NCBI RefSeq assembly: GCF_008728635.1 | Contig: NZ_CP044285.1 | Coordinates: 868,001-932,000, forward strand | DNA: 64,000 bases | DNA from: Hymenobacter baengnokdamensis | GTDB taxonomy: Bacteria > Bacteroidota > Bacteroidia > Cytophagales > Hymenobacteraceae | Direction of reading: 5' to 3' | Part shown: in pieces, positions 47,001 through 55,662 of the stretch | Layout: every line of letters begins with the position of its first letter | How positions within the stretch are numbered: position 1 is the stretch's first letter | Program-made: the position numbers and the translations under genes | Notes under the pieces: model-generated | What the model was told of the DNA's origin: nothing | Seen by the model: the letters and a program-made list of their open reading frames with translations, nothing else | Databases searched by the model: none

Positions 47001-47144
47001 GAGTTTAGCGACCTCACCCTCATCCTCGACCTGCCCGGCCGGTGCCGGTGCCGGGTGCTGCTCTACGGCCGCCGCCTGCAGCAGCAGGGGCAGCCCACCA
47101 GCCAGCTGATGCTGGGCGTGCGGGCGCTCGACCCCGCCCAGTAG
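44091..47144 (+). CDS. CheB-CheR fusion protein with coiled coil and PAS domains
   Basis: 1017 residues from the first of two tandem ATGs. Order: CheB methylesterase (about 40-230, GSAGALEAYEQF, VLHRLPD, GLGADGTIGL), CheR methyltransferase (about 260-530, SAM motif VWAPGCSTGEEAYSLA near 352), a PAS-like region, a strong coiled coil (about 700-790, repeated ELQSTNEE), and two further PAS-like domains. No histidine kinase domain follows. The type is known from bacteria without flagella, where it modifies unknown targets. It is followed by a PAS histidine kinase. Confidence 0.92.
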   Translation: MMSDAEQEDAPRLETPGAPPPATKPAAAAAKSVAWLRDSLGSPSDKFAVVALCGSAGALEAYEQFFAHLPAETGLAFVLVLHRLPDPSPSPEQGIALVQVIQRFTPMPVAEAQDGQRVRPNHVYLIPASHDLSLLHGSLFLLKPTQPAGRRMPIDFFLQTLARDVGERAVCIICSGLGADGTIGLKLVMESFGMVMVQQPETALFDAMPRAALATEFVDFVLPPAQMPAQLLDYAGRPLEVRAARLADSPSRPSHALQKIFLLIRSQTGHDFSFYKRNTVFRRIERRMNAHQIKEFTHYVRYLQENPSEVEQLFRELLIGVTKFFRDAEAFASLKDHLRPLLAAKETDATVRVWAPGCSTGEEAYSLAMTLLECLDALEPGHHLKVQIFATDISAEGIAVARVGQYGENIVADVSPERLERFFQKTESGYQIRKEVRDVVVFALHNINKDAPFIKLDLLVCRNLLIYLNAELQKSLLPVFHYALNNQGLLFLGPSENINGYHDLFQPLDVKWKISRRSSQAASLPHLIKFPFSQARHTVPPPTALMSASASTHRQNSSFAALIQKKLVQAYVPPAVVIDAKGEILYVNGRTGKYLKPAPGLSGMNLFEMAREELNFEISGAVHRATQSREDVVVDNVRVRTDTGLQVLRLSVRHLAGPEELAGLLLVVFEDQPTTRRVRQARHNPALDDAHRDAVVAALDKELQYTKHRLQTTVEEMESSLEELKSTNEELQSANEELQSTNEEAMTNKEETQSLNEELMTLNMQYQAKTEELGQTANDMKNLLDATEIAIIFLDNDLIIKRFTPPVGRIISLLPADVGRPLAHFTSSLRYEHLLRDVQQVLDRLTSIETNIQTTQGEWFTMRILPYRSLDNYIDGAVITFTDITALKLLEARLQETARFSESLQATGREPQLALDTELCVLSANQAFAEAFGEPLAALHGRALTSLNGGAWGQPALLERLRALLQAAVSEFSDLTLILDLPGRCRCRVLLYGRRLQQQGQPTSQLMLGVRALDPAQ

Positions 47145-47614
47145 CCGCCGGGGCCTAGGGGCTGCGCTAGCTACTAGCCTGCGGCTAGAGAGCGGACTGT
47201 TAGTGTAAGCGGCCGGGCCGGGCGCTTGGCTGGTACCCCGATTGGGAAACGGCTTTAGGTAAAAAGAAAGCGTTAAAAAATCAGGTGCGTGAATTTTTAA
47301 CGCTTTCTTTTTACCTTTTCCCACGCTTTCCACCTAAGGGAGAAGTGATACGTGCAAAATATATTATATTTACTATATTTAACAAATATAATATTTTTAG
47401 CCTGATTTTACCATTGCTCCCCGCAGTTGCTGGGCCGGGGTACCCGTCGGCTGGCTTCCGGCCCTTTTGGCGAGGAGCCGGGCGCGAGGGCAGTTGCCCG
47501 AGCCGGGTATCCGAAGCGGCCACCTGCGCTGAGGTGTGCTGGTAAGGGCTGGGTAGGCCCGGCCGGGGCCCGTCCTTTTCGGGGCTAAGTGCTTTCCTAT
47601 TTCTCTTCTCCGCT
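47145..47614. other. 470-base spacer with two AT-rich dyads
   Basis: No coding frame is convincing. It holds a long hairpin (47257-47315) and a second dyad with 11-base arms ATATTATATTT (47361-47371) and AAATATAATAT (47384-47394). The promoter of the histidine kinase gene is expected here, but I see no clear TAnnTTTG element. Confidence 0.45.
47257..47315. terminator. Long perfect hairpin after the CheB-CheR fusion gene
   Basis: 23-base arms (47257-47279 and 47293-47315) are exact complements, containing AAAAAGAAAGCGTTAAAAA. The loop is 13 bases. T-runs lie on both sides, so it could terminate transcription from either strand. Confidence 0.7.
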
Positions 47615-49978
47615 ATGAACCAGCCCGATGCCACCGACCCTGCCGCTTCTGCCGACCCGCAGGCGGCCCTGCAAAGCCTGCGCGCGCGGGCCGAGCGGCG
47701 CCGCCTGGTATCGGCAAACCTGCCGCCCGAAACCCCGGTCGATGTGCAGCGCCTGGTGCAGGAGCTGCAAGTGCACCAGATAGAGCTTGAGATGCAGTAC
47801 GAGGAACTGCTGCTGGCCCAGGCCCAGGCCGAAAACAACCGCCTGCAATACCTCGACCTCTACGACTTTGCCCCGGTGGGCTACTGCACGCTGGCCGCCA
47901 ATGCCACCCTGGAGCAGCTAAACCTGCGCCTGAGCCAGCAGCTGGGCCACGAGCGCCAGCAGCTGCTGGGCCGCCGGCTGACGCTCTTTGTAGCACCCGC
48001 CGAGCGCAACCAGTTTGCCAGCTTCATGACCCGGCTGTGGGCCCGGCCCGGCCAGCGGCAGTCGTGCGAGCTGATGATGCAGCGCCGCGACCACACCACC
48101 TTTTTTGCCCAGCTCGAAGGGGTGGCCGCCGAGAGCCCCGACGAGCACCGGCCACCCGCCAGCTGTCGGCTGGTGGTGCTCGACGTAACCGAGCGCCGCC
48201 GCGCCGCCGATGCGCTGGCTGCCAGCGAAGCCCGCTTCCGGGCGGCCTTCGAGCAGAGCCGCGATGCCGCGCTGCTGCTCGAAGGCTTTGCCTTTGCCGA
48301 TGCCAATACCATTGCCCTACGCATGCTGGGCGTGGCCAGTGCCGAGCAGCTGAAGGGCCGGCGGCTGGCCGAGTTCTGGCCCGAGCGGCAGCCCGACGGC
48401 CGCCCCTCGCTTCAGCTGCTCACCGACTGCATGAGCCATGCGCGCAGCAACGGCTGGTGCCGCCTCGAATGGATGCGCTACAACGCGGCGGGTGAGCCGG
48501 TGTGGGACGAGCTTTCCTTTACGCCGGTGCTCGTGCAGGGCCAGGCGCTGCTGTCGGTGGTGTGGCGCGACATCACGGCCCGCCAGCACAGCGAGCAGCA
48601 GCTGCGCGAAAGCGAGGCCCGCCTCCAGATGGCGCTGGCCGCCGCCAACACCGGCGTCTGGAGCTGGGAGCTGGCTACCGGGCAGCTGCAGCAGGATGCC
48701 CGCGCCCAGCAAATATTTGGGCTCAGCACCGCGCCTACTGCCCACACGCTGCCCTTTGCCCGCTTACAGGAGGCCATTTATCCGGCCGACCAGGCGGGGG
48801 TGCAGCAGGCCCTGGACCAGGCCATGCGCACGCACGCAGTATTCGACCTTGAGCACCGCCTGGTGCGGGCCGATGGCACGGTCACCTACGTGTCGGCCAT
48901 GGGCCGCTTCAGCTACGATGAGCGCACCAGTCAGCCCCAGCGGCTTACCGGGCTGGTGCGCGACGTAACGAGCCGGCGCGTGGCGCAGGAAGAGCTTGAC
49001 TATAAGAACCGCCTGCTGTATAACATCCTCAGCAACATGCCCGTAGTGTTCAGCCGGCTTGGCCCCGATGGGTGCTACCGCGAGCAAACCGGCCACGGGC
49101 TGCGCCGCCTGGGCCTGGCCGACAATGAGCTGGTGGGCCAGAAAGCGGCCGACCTGTTTCCGGCCACGGCGGCGCACTTCGAGCGGCTGCGCACCGGCCG
49201 GAGCGACAGCTACGTGCTGACTATCGAGCACCAGGGCCGGCCGGCCGTGCTGCAGTGCTTCGGGTTTTTTGATGAGGAAAAGCAGGAAATAGTCATCTTC
49301 GCCCTCGATATTACCGAGTCGGAGCGCCTGAAGGAAGAAGCTACCCAGCTTAAGCTGCGCCAGCAGCAGGAAGTGCTCTCGGCCATACTCACCACGCAGG
49401 AGCAGGAGCGCCGCCGCATTGCCGAAGCGTTGCACAATGGCGTGGGGCAGCTGCTTTACGCGACGCGCCTGCACCTCGATACGCTGCCGCCCTCCGAGGC
49501 CGCCCGCGCCGGCCAGCAGCTACTCAATGAGGCCATTCAGGCCACGCGCAGCATCTCGTTTGAGCTTACGCCCACCATCCTCGAAGACTTTGGCCTCGCG
49601 GCCGCCCTGCAGGAGCTGGTGGGCCGCATTCCCGGCAGCCTGGCCGTCGACCTCAACCTCAAGGGCCTGGCGCAGACGCTGCCCAGCGTGTTGGCTACCG
49701 CCATCTACCGTATTGTGCAGGAGCTGCTAAACAATGCCATGAAGCACGCCCAGGCCCAGGAGGTATTTGTGGAGGTAAGCCAGGAAGACGAGCAGATATA
49801 CATCGTGGTGGAAGACGATGGAGTGGGGTTTGAGGCCGGCGGCCCGGCTTCGCTGGCGGGCATCGGGCTGGCCGGCATTCGTACGCGGGTGGGGCTGCTG
49901 GGCGGCTCGCTCACTATCAAGTCGCGGCCGGGCCGCGGCACGGGCTTCTTTCTGCAGCTGCCGGTGCCCGCCGCCTAA
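47615..49978 (+). CDS. Multi-PAS sensor histidine kinase (HisKA_3 type)
   Basis: 787 residues. An N-terminal coiled region (about 40-70) and at least three PAS-type domains (about 80-200, 205-330 and 340-465) precede another PAS at about 470-580. The kinase core has the NarL/DegS-type H-box RRRIAEALHNGVGQLL (His near 607) and a HATPase domain with ELLNNAMKH and DDGVGFEAGG. There are no membrane segments, so it senses in the cytoplasm. Such kinases pair with LuxR-type regulators; none adjoins it, but one lies near 61 kb. Confidence 0.93.
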   Translation: MNQPDATDPAASADPQAALQSLRARAERRRLVSANLPPETPVDVQRLVQELQVHQIELEMQYEELLLAQAQAENNRLQYLDLYDFAPVGYCTLAANATLEQLNLRLSQQLGHERQQLLGRRLTLFVAPAERNQFASFMTRLWARPGQRQSCELMMQRRDHTTFFAQLEGVAAESPDEHRPPASCRLVVLDVTERRRAADALAASEARFRAAFEQSRDAALLLEGFAFADANTIALRMLGVASAEQLKGRRLAEFWPERQPDGRPSLQLLTDCMSHARSNGWCRLEWMRYNAAGEPVWDELSFTPVLVQGQALLSVVWRDITARQHSEQQLRESEARLQMALAAANTGVWSWELATGQLQQDARAQQIFGLSTAPTAHTLPFARLQEAIYPADQAGVQQALDQAMRTHAVFDLEHRLVRADGTVTYVSAMGRFSYDERTSQPQRLTGLVRDVTSRRVAQEELDYKNRLLYNILSNMPVVFSRLGPDGCYREQTGHGLRRLGLADNELVGQKAADLFPATAAHFERLRTGRSDSYVLTIEHQGRPAVLQCFGFFDEEKQEIVIFALDITESERLKEEATQLKLRQQQEVLSAILTTQEQERRRIAEALHNGVGQLLYATRLHLDTLPPSEAARAGQQLLNEAIQATRSISFELTPTILEDFGLAAALQELVGRIPGSLAVDLNLKGLAQTLPSVLATAIYRIVQELLNNAMKHAQAQEVFVEVSQEDEQIYIVVEDDGVGFEAGGPASLAGIGLAGIRTRVGLLGGSLTIKSRPGRGTGFFLQLPVPAA

Positions 49979-50043
49979 AGCAGCTGCGCGAAGTACGTAG
50001 GTCATATACGGAGAGTTAGCTCGCGCAAATCAGGGTTTTTCGC

Positions 50044-50075
50044 TTGTTTTATTGCATTAAAATGATGTAGCTTTG
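50044..50075 (+). promoter_or_regulatory. Promoter of the first STAS-like gene
   Basis: TTG at 50044-50046 and TAGCTTTG at 50068-50075 are separated by 21 bases, near the usual spacing. Transcription would start about 55 bases before the preferred ATG. Confidence 0.6.
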
Positions 50076-50134
50076 TAGAAGGTGCTTTATGGCCAATGGT
50101 TATAGAATATCAACTTGCTCTACTCTCTTCTACT

Positions 50135-50554
50135 ATGAAAACAAGCGCTACGTTCACTATTCACATCAGTACATACCGGGCCACGGTGGGCCTGAGCCTG
50201 CGCGGCCGCTGCGATACGCCGGCCGCGGCCACCCAGCTTGAGCAGGCGGTTGCGGAGGTTATGAGCTACGGCCTGCCCTTTATCTGGGTCGATTGCCAGC
50301 GCCTGGCTTATCTGAGCTGGCAGGCACAGCGGGCCATTCTCAACGTCAGCCAGCAGGCGCGGGTGGCTGGCCGCACCATCTACTGGTGCGGCTTCCTGCC
50401 CGGGGTGCTCACCCAGCTGGCCGATACCGGCCTGCACCTGCTGCTTACCATGCTGCCCGCCACGGCCTACCAGGGCCCGGCCACGCTGCTCCAGGAAACC
50501 GTGCCGGCGACCCCGCACACGCACAAGTTTATGGAAGGGCAAGCGGGCAGCTGA
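50135..50554 (+). CDS. STAS-domain-like protein 1
   Basis: 139 residues from the ATG chosen by comparison with the paralogue at 59.4 kb; an ATG 13 codons earlier is possible. The STAS pattern is visible: strand FTIHISTYRATVGLSLRG, helix, strand FIWVDCQRLAYLSW, helix, then IYWCGFLPGVLTQLADTGL. The canonical phosphoacceptor loop (D-S-x-G) is changed to LSWQ, so partner switching by phosphorylation is doubtful. It follows the histidine kinase gene at about 150 bases and has its own promoter. Confidence 0.7.
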   Translation: MKTSATFTIHISTYRATVGLSLRGRCDTPAAATQLEQAVAEVMSYGLPFIWVDCQRLAYLSWQAQRAILNVSQQARVAGRTIYWCGFLPGVLTQLADTGLHLLLTMLPATAYQGPATLLQETVPATPHTHKFMEGQAGS

Positions 50555-50588
50555 AGCCCCTCTGCGTCGTTGTCGTTGCCCGGAGAAA

Positions 50589-51629
50589 TCAGGCCTTCGC
50601 CTTATAGTGCACGCCGGGCAGCGCCCGCAGCCGCTCGGCGGCCTGCTCGGCCGTGATGTCGCGCTGGGCGTTGGCCAGCAGCTCGTAGCCCACCATAAAC
50701 TTCTTTACCGTGGCCGAGCGCAGCAGCGGCGGCAAAAAGTGCATGTGCAGGTGCCACTCGGGGTAGTCTTTGCCATCGGTGGGCCGCTGGTGAAAGCCGG
50801 CCGAGTACGGAAAGCTGATTTCAAACAGGTTGTCGTAGCGAATGGTAAGCTGGCTCAGGATGTCGGCTAGCCCGTCGCGCTCCGGGTCGGTAAGCTGGGT
50901 AAGGTCCTGCACGGCGCGGCGTGGCAGCACCAGCGTTTCGAAGGGCCACACTGCCCAAAAAGGCACCAGCACCACCCAGGTATCATTTTCGACCACGAAG
51001 CGGGTTTTGGTTTTCTCCTCAATGGCGAGGTAATCGCTGAGCAGCGTTCGGCCGTTTTTCTCGAAATACGCTTTCTGAGTCTGGCTTTCTTTGGCGGGCA
51101 GGTCGGGCACAGTCCGCTCGCTCCAAATCTGGCCGTGCGGGTGCGGGTTTGAGCAGCCCATTACAAAGCCTTTGTTTTCAAATAGTTGCACGTAATTAAT
51201 AGCCGGGTCGGCCCCGAGCGTGCGAAACTCCTCGGTCCATACGTCCACTACGCGGCGAATCTCGGCCACTGGCATCTCGGGCAGCGTCAGGTCGTGGCGG
51301 GGCGAAAAGCACAGCACGCGGCAATGCCCGGTTTCGGCCTCGGCCCGCAGCAGGCCGCCTTCGGCAAACGAGCCGGGCTCTCCCGCGGGCAGCAGCGCCG
51401 CGAAGTCGTTGTCGAACACAAACTGGTGCTCATACGCCGGGTTTACGGCGCCGCTGGTGCGGGTATTGCCGGGGCAGAGGTAGCAGGTGGGGTCGTAGGC
51501 GGGGCGTACTTCCACCTCGTTTTTTTCCTGCTGGCCCTGCCAGGGGCGCTTGGCGCGGTGCGGCGATACAAGTACCCACTCATCGAGCAGCGGGTTGTGG
51601 CGGCGGTGGGGCTGCGAGGTGAGGTCCAT
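50589..51629 (-). CDS. galT: UDP-glucose--hexose-1-phosphate uridylyltransferase
   Basis: 346 residues from the ATG giving [12 protein letters not shown]. The active-site motif [10 protein letters not shown] (about residues 157-166, His nucleophile) is intact, and the metal-site Cys residues of YLCPGNTR are present. Leloir-pathway enzyme that swaps galactose-1-phosphate and UDP-glucose. galK follows upstream on the same strand, after an 88-base gap holding a palindromic repeat. galE is not in the window. Confidence 0.95.
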   Translation of the reverse strand: MDLTSQPHRRHNPLLDEWVLVSPHRAKRPWQGQQEKNEVEVRPAYDPTCYLCPGNTRTSGAVNPAYEHQFVFDNDFAALLPAGEPGSFAEGGLLRAEAETGHCRVLCFSPRHDLTLPEMPVAEIRRVVDVWTEEFRTLGADPAINYVQLFENKGFVMGCSNPHPHGQIWSERTVPDLPAKESQTQKAYFEKNGRTLLSDYLAIEEKTKTRFVVENDTWVVLVPFWAVWPFETLVLPRRAVQDLTQLTDPERDGLADILSQLTIRYDNLFEISFPYSAGFHQRPTDGKDYPEWHLHMHFLPPLLRSATVKKFMVGYELLANAQRDITAEQAAERLRALPGVHYKAKA

Positions 51630-51670
51630 AGGGGTTAATAAGGTAGAATTTGGAATTAGGAAATGAAGAG

Positions 51671-51701
51671 TTGTCATTGCTTCGCAGGCTCGCAATGACA
51701 A
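51671..51701. repeat. 31-base palindromic repeat between galK and galT
   Basis: Arms TTGTCATTGC and GCAATGACAA are exact complements around an 11-base loop. The type is common between genes in many bacterial genomes and is probably a dispersed repeat, not an operator. Confidence 0.6.
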
Positions 51702-51717
51702 CCGATTTTAATCAGCT

Positions 51718-52881
51718 TTATCCCCTCAATTCACCCACGCCATCGGCGAGGTTTGTCACGTACGTATCCAGCTTGCGGCCTGCTTTTTCCTGGTAGCCGC
51801 TGGTCATGAAGGCGATAAACTTATCGACCTCGGTGGCGGCCACCAGGTTGAGAGTGCAGCCGCCGAAGCCACCGCCCATCATACGGGCGCCGTAGCAGCC
51901 GGGCGCGTGGTGGGCCAGCTCTTCGAGCACATCGAGCTCGGCGCAGCTCACCTGGTAGAGGTCGCGCAGGCCGGCGTGGCTGGCGTAAAGCAGCTCGCCT
52001 ACCTCCGACAGCGGCTTGCCTTCCACCAAGCGGGCGGTGAGGGTTTGCACGCGCTGGTTTTCCTCCACCACGTAGCGGCAGCGCTTTTCAACTACTTCGC
52101 CCAGCTCAGCTTTGGCGGCCTCAATGTCGGGCAGGGTCGCGTCGCGCAGCGACTTGATGGCCGGCTTGTGCTTTTGCAATATCGCCACGCCCCTGGCGCA
52201 TTCCTGGCGGCGGGTGTTGTACTCCGAGTCGCCGAGCGCGTGCTTTACGCCCGAGTTGCAGAGCACCAGTCGCGCGTGGGTGGTATCGAGCGGAAAATAA
52301 GCGTATTCGAGCGAGCGGCAGTCGAGCTCCACTACGTGCCCGGCGCGGCCAAACAAGCTGGCAAACTGGTCCATTAACCCGCACATTACCTTGGCGTACT
52401 CGTGCTCGGCCGTTTGCGAGAGGTGGGCCAGCGTCATGGTATCCAGGCCTAGATGCAGCAGCTGGTTCAGGCCCCAGGCGATGCCGCATTCGGCTGCGGC
52501 CGACGACGACAGGCCCGCCCCGCTCGGGATATCGCCGCCAAAGGCGCAGTCGAAGCCCGGCACCTTTACCCCGCGCTTCAGCAGCCCCGCCACTACGCCC
52601 AGCTGGTAGTTGGCCCAGTGCCCGCCGGGCAGCGGCGCAACGTCGGCCACAGCCACCTCATAGCTGGCCTCGAAATCAAGCGCCCGCAGCCGAATCCGGT
52701 CGGTGCCGGTAAGGCGCAGCGCGAAGCGGATTTCCTTATCAATGGCTGCCGGCAGTACCAGGCCATCGTTGTAGTCGGTGTGCTCCCCGATGAGGTTGAT
52801 GCGGCCGGGGGCGCGCAGCACCAGGGCCGGTGCCGCGCCAAAGTGCCGCTCGAAGGCGGCGGAAAGGGTGGAGTAGTTCAT
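51718..52881 (-). CDS. galK: Galactokinase
   Basis: 387 residues from the ATG giving MNYSTLSAAFERHF. GHMP kinase motifs are intact: RAPGRINLIGEHTDYNDG at residues 23-40 (galactose site) and IPSGAGLSSSAA near 120 (phosphate loop), plus GARMMGGGFGGCT in the C-terminal part. It phosphorylates galactose. It is upstream of galT and co-directional, so the two are likely an operon. Confidence 0.95.
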   Translation of the reverse strand: MNYSTLSAAFERHFGAAPALVLRAPGRINLIGEHTDYNDGLVLPAAIDKEIRFALRLTGTDRIRLRALDFEASYEVAVADVAPLPGGHWANYQLGVVAGLLKRGVKVPGFDCAFGGDIPSGAGLSSSAAAECGIAWGLNQLLHLGLDTMTLAHLSQTAEHEYAKVMCGLMDQFASLFGRAGHVVELDCRSLEYAYFPLDTTHARLVLCNSGVKHALGDSEYNTRRQECARGVAILQKHKPAIKSLRDATLPDIEAAKAELGEVVEKRCRYVVEENQRVQTLTARLVEGKPLSEVGELLYASHAGLRDLYQVSCAELDVLEELAHHAPGCYGARMMGGGFGGCTLNLVAATEVDKFIAFMTSGYQEKAGRKLDTYVTNLADGVGELRG

Positions 52882-53036
52882 AGCGCTGCAAAAGTGCGAC
52901 AAAAGTGCAAGTTGCCTCACCGGCTTTACGCGCCCGCGCCCGCCACGGCCAACCTTTTCGGGCCAATCTAGTAAAGCCAGCCATAAGCCGGGCAGGTCGC
53001 CAGGCGCACTATATCTTTCACCTTGTGCTTGTTTCC

Positions 53037-53225
53037 ATGACTACTTCCCGTCTTTCTCTGCTGTTTGTTTTTGCCATGCTGGCCTCCACGCTCACGGGCT
53101 GCCAGATTGCCGGCGATATTTTTAAAGGTGGCATGTGGATTGGCGCCATCGGCGTCTTTATCGTAGTCGCCATTATCTGGTGGCTGGTTAGCAAAATGGG
53201 CGGCGGCAACAACACCCCGAGCTAA
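53037..53225 (+). CDS. Small lipoprotein with a C-terminal membrane helix
   Basis: 62 residues from the ATG preferred here. The signal helix ends in the lipobox LTGC, Cys at residue 22. A second hydrophobic segment (WIGAIGVFIVVAIIWWLVSK) follows, then a short Gly/Asn tail. It resembles two-helix phospholipase-like or YtxH-type mini proteins seen in Bacteroidota; function is unknown. A weak -7-like TATCTTTC lies 18 bases upstream. It converges on the fatty acid hydroxylase gene across a strong terminator. Confidence 0.7.
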   Translation: MTTSRLSLLFVFAMLASTLTGCQIAGDIFKGGMWIGAIGVFIVVAIIWWLVSKMGGGNNTPS

Positions 53226-53243
53226 CGGCCTGGCTACTTCAAC

Positions 53244-53279
53244 AAAAAGGCGCGGCTCCGAACGGAGCCGCGCCTTTTT
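53244..53279. terminator. Bidirectional intrinsic terminator
   Basis: AAAAAGGCGCGGCTCCG pairs with CGGAGCCGCGCCTTTTT; runs of A and T on either side serve both converging genes. Confidence 0.92.
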
Positions 53280-53315
53280 GCTGAAGCGCTTTGAAATATA
53301 GAAAAAATTTAATAT

Positions 53316-53984
53316 TTAGCCTTGCTCCGACCTTTTGGTCGGCATGGTGCCGATGATGTGGTCCCAGAGCGTGCTGCTTACGCCGAAGGCAATCTCATCC
53401 TGGCGGTAGTGGTGCTGGGCGTGGTGCGTCCACCACACCTTGAGGAAGTTTTTCGGGGGAGCGTATACGTGAATGGCGTAGTGCACAAACAGATACAGTG
53501 CGTAGCCAAACGTGAAGCCGGCCAGAATACCGAAAGCCCAGGTGCCGAAGACAACCCGGAAAATAAAGAACAGCAGTGAGGCTACGAACACCGTGATAAT
53601 GGGCGGCATGGCCAGACGGGTTTCATCTTTAGGGTACTCATGATGCACGCCGTGCATGGTGTACTGAAACTTGGCCCGCCCCGGCGTGGTGGCTGGAATG
53701 TGGTACACGTAGCGGTGCACCAGGTACTCAACGAAGCTGAACAGAAACCAGCCGCCCAGAAACAGCCCCAGTGCCGACACGCCCGACAAAAAGCCGTGCG
53801 TGAAGCCGTAGTACAGGCTGATAAGCGCCGTCAGGACGAAAATGCTGACCGGCAGCGCGATGTGGGTGTGCGAAAGCCGCTCCAGCACCGGGTTTTTAAA
53901 CAGTTGAGCCGAGCCTTTATGCTTGGGTCGAACCGGCGCAGCAGCCGGCCTAGCGGGCCGGTCGGTAACAGTGTTCATCTCCAT
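53316..53984 (-). CDS. Fatty acid hydroxylase / sterol desaturase family protein
   Basis: 222 residues from the ATG chosen (a second in-frame ATG is two codons later). Four hydrophobic segments and the di-iron histidine boxes are present: HRYVYH, HGVHHEYPKDETR and WWTHHAQHHYRQDE. The set matches membrane C-hydroxylases of fatty acids or carotenoids/sphingolipids. In Bacteroidota such enzymes make 2-hydroxy fatty acids. The substrate here is inferred only. It precedes aroK on the same strand (9 bases from the aroK stop). Confidence 0.9.
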   Translation of the reverse strand: MEMNTVTDRPARPAAAPVRPKHKGSAQLFKNPVLERLSHTHIALPVSIFVLTALISLYYGFTHGFLSGVSALGLFLGGWFLFSFVEYLVHRYVYHIPATTPGRAKFQYTMHGVHHEYPKDETRLAMPPIITVFVASLLFFIFRVVFGTWAFGILAGFTFGYALYLFVHYAIHVYAPPKNFLKVWWTHHAQHHYRQDEIAFGVSSTLWDHIIGTMPTKRSEQG

Positions 53985-54020
53985 AGGAAAGCGAATAGTA
54001 TCTGATAACAAGCAGCAAAT

Positions 54021-54584
54021 TTACGCCCTGTCCGGCGTTTGAGTTGGGCCGGGTACGAAGCCGGCCTGAGTTAGCGCCGCCGCAGTAGCCGCCGCCGTGG
54101 CCACGCCGGCCAGGCGCAGATGCGCCTGGCCGTAAAACCGCTCACGGGCCGCCAGGGTTCGCTGTAGGTGCGCAAAAAGAGCAGCGCCCGGCGTTTGGGC
54201 GGGCTGAAGCGCCGCCGCCAGCAGTGGCCGGCGGTTGCTGCTGGCGGCCAGGCGGCGCACCAACTCGGGCAGCGGCACATCGAGCCAGAGCAAAAAGCCG
54301 CTGTTGCGCAGCACCGCTAAATTGTCGTGAAAGCAGGGCGTGCCGCCGCCCGTAGCCACTACCAGGGCCTCGGGCCGGGCCGCCACGGCCCGCAGGGCAG
54401 CCGCTTCGCGCTTGCGAAAGCCGTCCTCGCCTTCGGCCTCAAAGATGGCGGGTACCGACCGGCCGGCCCGCGCCACAATCTCAGCATCGAGGTCCAGAAA
54501 GCCCCGGCCGTAGCGGGCCGCCAGCTGGCTGCCCAGCGTGGTTTTGCCCGAGCCCGGCAAGCCAATGAGGTAGAGGTGGTGCAT
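54021..54584 (-). CDS. aroK: Shikimate kinase
   Basis: 187 residues. Walker A GLPGSGKTTLG is at residues 8-18, DLDAEIV at 32-38 carries the shikimate-binding Asp, and ATGGGTPCF is at about 76-84. Arg residues near RERFYGQAH and the lid are present. It phosphorylates shikimate on the way to chorismate. Seven bases separate it from the permease gene upstream. Confidence 0.93.
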   Translation of the reverse strand: MHHLYLIGLPGSGKTTLGSQLAARYGRGFLDLDAEIVARAGRSVPAIFEAEGEDGFRKREAAALRAVAARPEALVVATGGGTPCFHDNLAVLRNSGFLLWLDVPLPELVRRLAASSNRRPLLAAALQPAQTPGAALFAHLQRTLAARERFYGQAHLRLAGVATAAATAAALTQAGFVPGPTQTPDRA

Positions 54585-54590
54585 GCTTAC

Positions 54591-55652
54591 TTAATTTATC
54601 CTAACGCGCGGGTCGAGCAGCGCATAGAGCATATCGACGGCAATATTAACCAGCACGAAGATGGCGGCCACGAACAAGGTAGCGCCCATCACCACCGGAA
54701 AGTCGAGGTTTTCAACGGCGCGTAAGGTGGTAGTACCCAGGCCTTTCCAGTTGAAGATATATTCAATAAAAAAGGCCCCGGCCATGAGCGAGGCCAACCA
54801 GCCCGATACGGCCGTTACCACCGGGTTCAGGGCGTTGCGCAGGGCGTGGCGCCACACCGTGCGGCCGGGGCTCAGGCCCTTGGCGCGGGCCGTGCGAATA
54901 TAGTCCTGGCTTAATACATCGAGCATACTGGAGCGCGTGAGCTGCATAATGATAGCCAGCGGCCGCACGCCCAGGGCAAGGGCCGGCAGCAGCAGGTTGC
55001 GCAGCACCAGGTGGCGCTCGGCCGTAAACGGGTCGGTTTCGTAGAGCTGGCCGGTCAGGCTCAGGCCGGTCCAGTGGCTCCAGTAAAAGCCGAAGCTGAC
55101 CGCGATAAGAATAGCCGCCACAAACGAGGGCACCGAAATACCCAGCACCGACGTGGTAACCAGGGTGCGGTCGAGCCACGACTGCGGCCGCAGCGCGGCC
55201 GCCACGCCCAGCCCGATGCCGCCCACGGCCGCCAGCACCATTGCCGCCACGGCCAGCCACAGCGTACCCGGAAAGCGGTTGAGCAACAGCGAAAGCACGT
55301 CCTGGTTGCTCTGAAACGAGCGCCGCAGGTAAGGCCATTTCAGTACGAGGGCGCGCTGCCGGCCCAGCGGCAGCAGGGCCACGCCGCCGTAGCGCGCCAC
55401 GCCGGCCGAGTCGCGCCGGTGCACGCCCAGCGGCGAAGCATCGTTGAGATAGCCCAGCAGGCGCGCCGGTAGCGGCTGGTCGAGGCCAAGGTCGGCCGAA
55501 ATTGCGGCTTTGGTGGCTACGTCCGAGCGCTGGCCCGCCAGCAGGGCGGCGGGGTCGCCGGGCAGCACATTAAACAGAAAAAAAACCGTGGTGGCCACGC
55601 CCACCAGCACGAGCAGGCCCTGACCCAGACGGCGCAGAAGAAAGGAGAGCAT
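54591..55652 (-). CDS. Oligopeptide/dipeptide ABC transporter permease (DppB type)
   Basis: 353 residues from the ATG giving MLSFLLRRLGQG. The N-terminus with the FLLRRLGQGLLVLVGV helix and the GDPAALLAGQRSD loop match DppB/OppB. Six membrane segments and the cytoplasmic EAA-like loop (TARAKGLSPGRTVWRHALRNALNPVV) are present. It stands without DppC or binding protein; the fused ATPases (9-11 kb) are the only partner seen. The start lies beside a palindromic repeat. Confidence 0.92.
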   Translation of the reverse strand: MLSFLLRRLGQGLLVLVGVATTVFFLFNVLPGDPAALLAGQRSDVATKAAISADLGLDQPLPARLLGYLNDASPLGVHRRDSAGVARYGGVALLPLGRQRALVLKWPYLRRSFQSNQDVLSLLLNRFPGTLWLAVAAMVLAAVGGIGLGVAAALRPQSWLDRTLVTTSVLGISVPSFVAAILIAVSFGFYWSHWTGLSLTGQLYETDPFTAERHLVLRNLLLPALALGVRPLAIIMQLTRSSMLDVLSQDYIRTARAKGLSPGRTVWRHALRNALNPVVTAVSGWLASLMAGAFFIEYIFNWKGLGTTTLRAVENLDFPVVMGATLFVAAIFVLVNIAVDMLYALLDPRVRIN

Positions 55653-55662
55653 GGTTGATGAC

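Noticed and set aside
47285..47545. 86-codon frame in the spacer before the histidine kinase gene
   Set aside because: It begins inside the long hairpin and runs through AT-rich dyads; no motif supports it.
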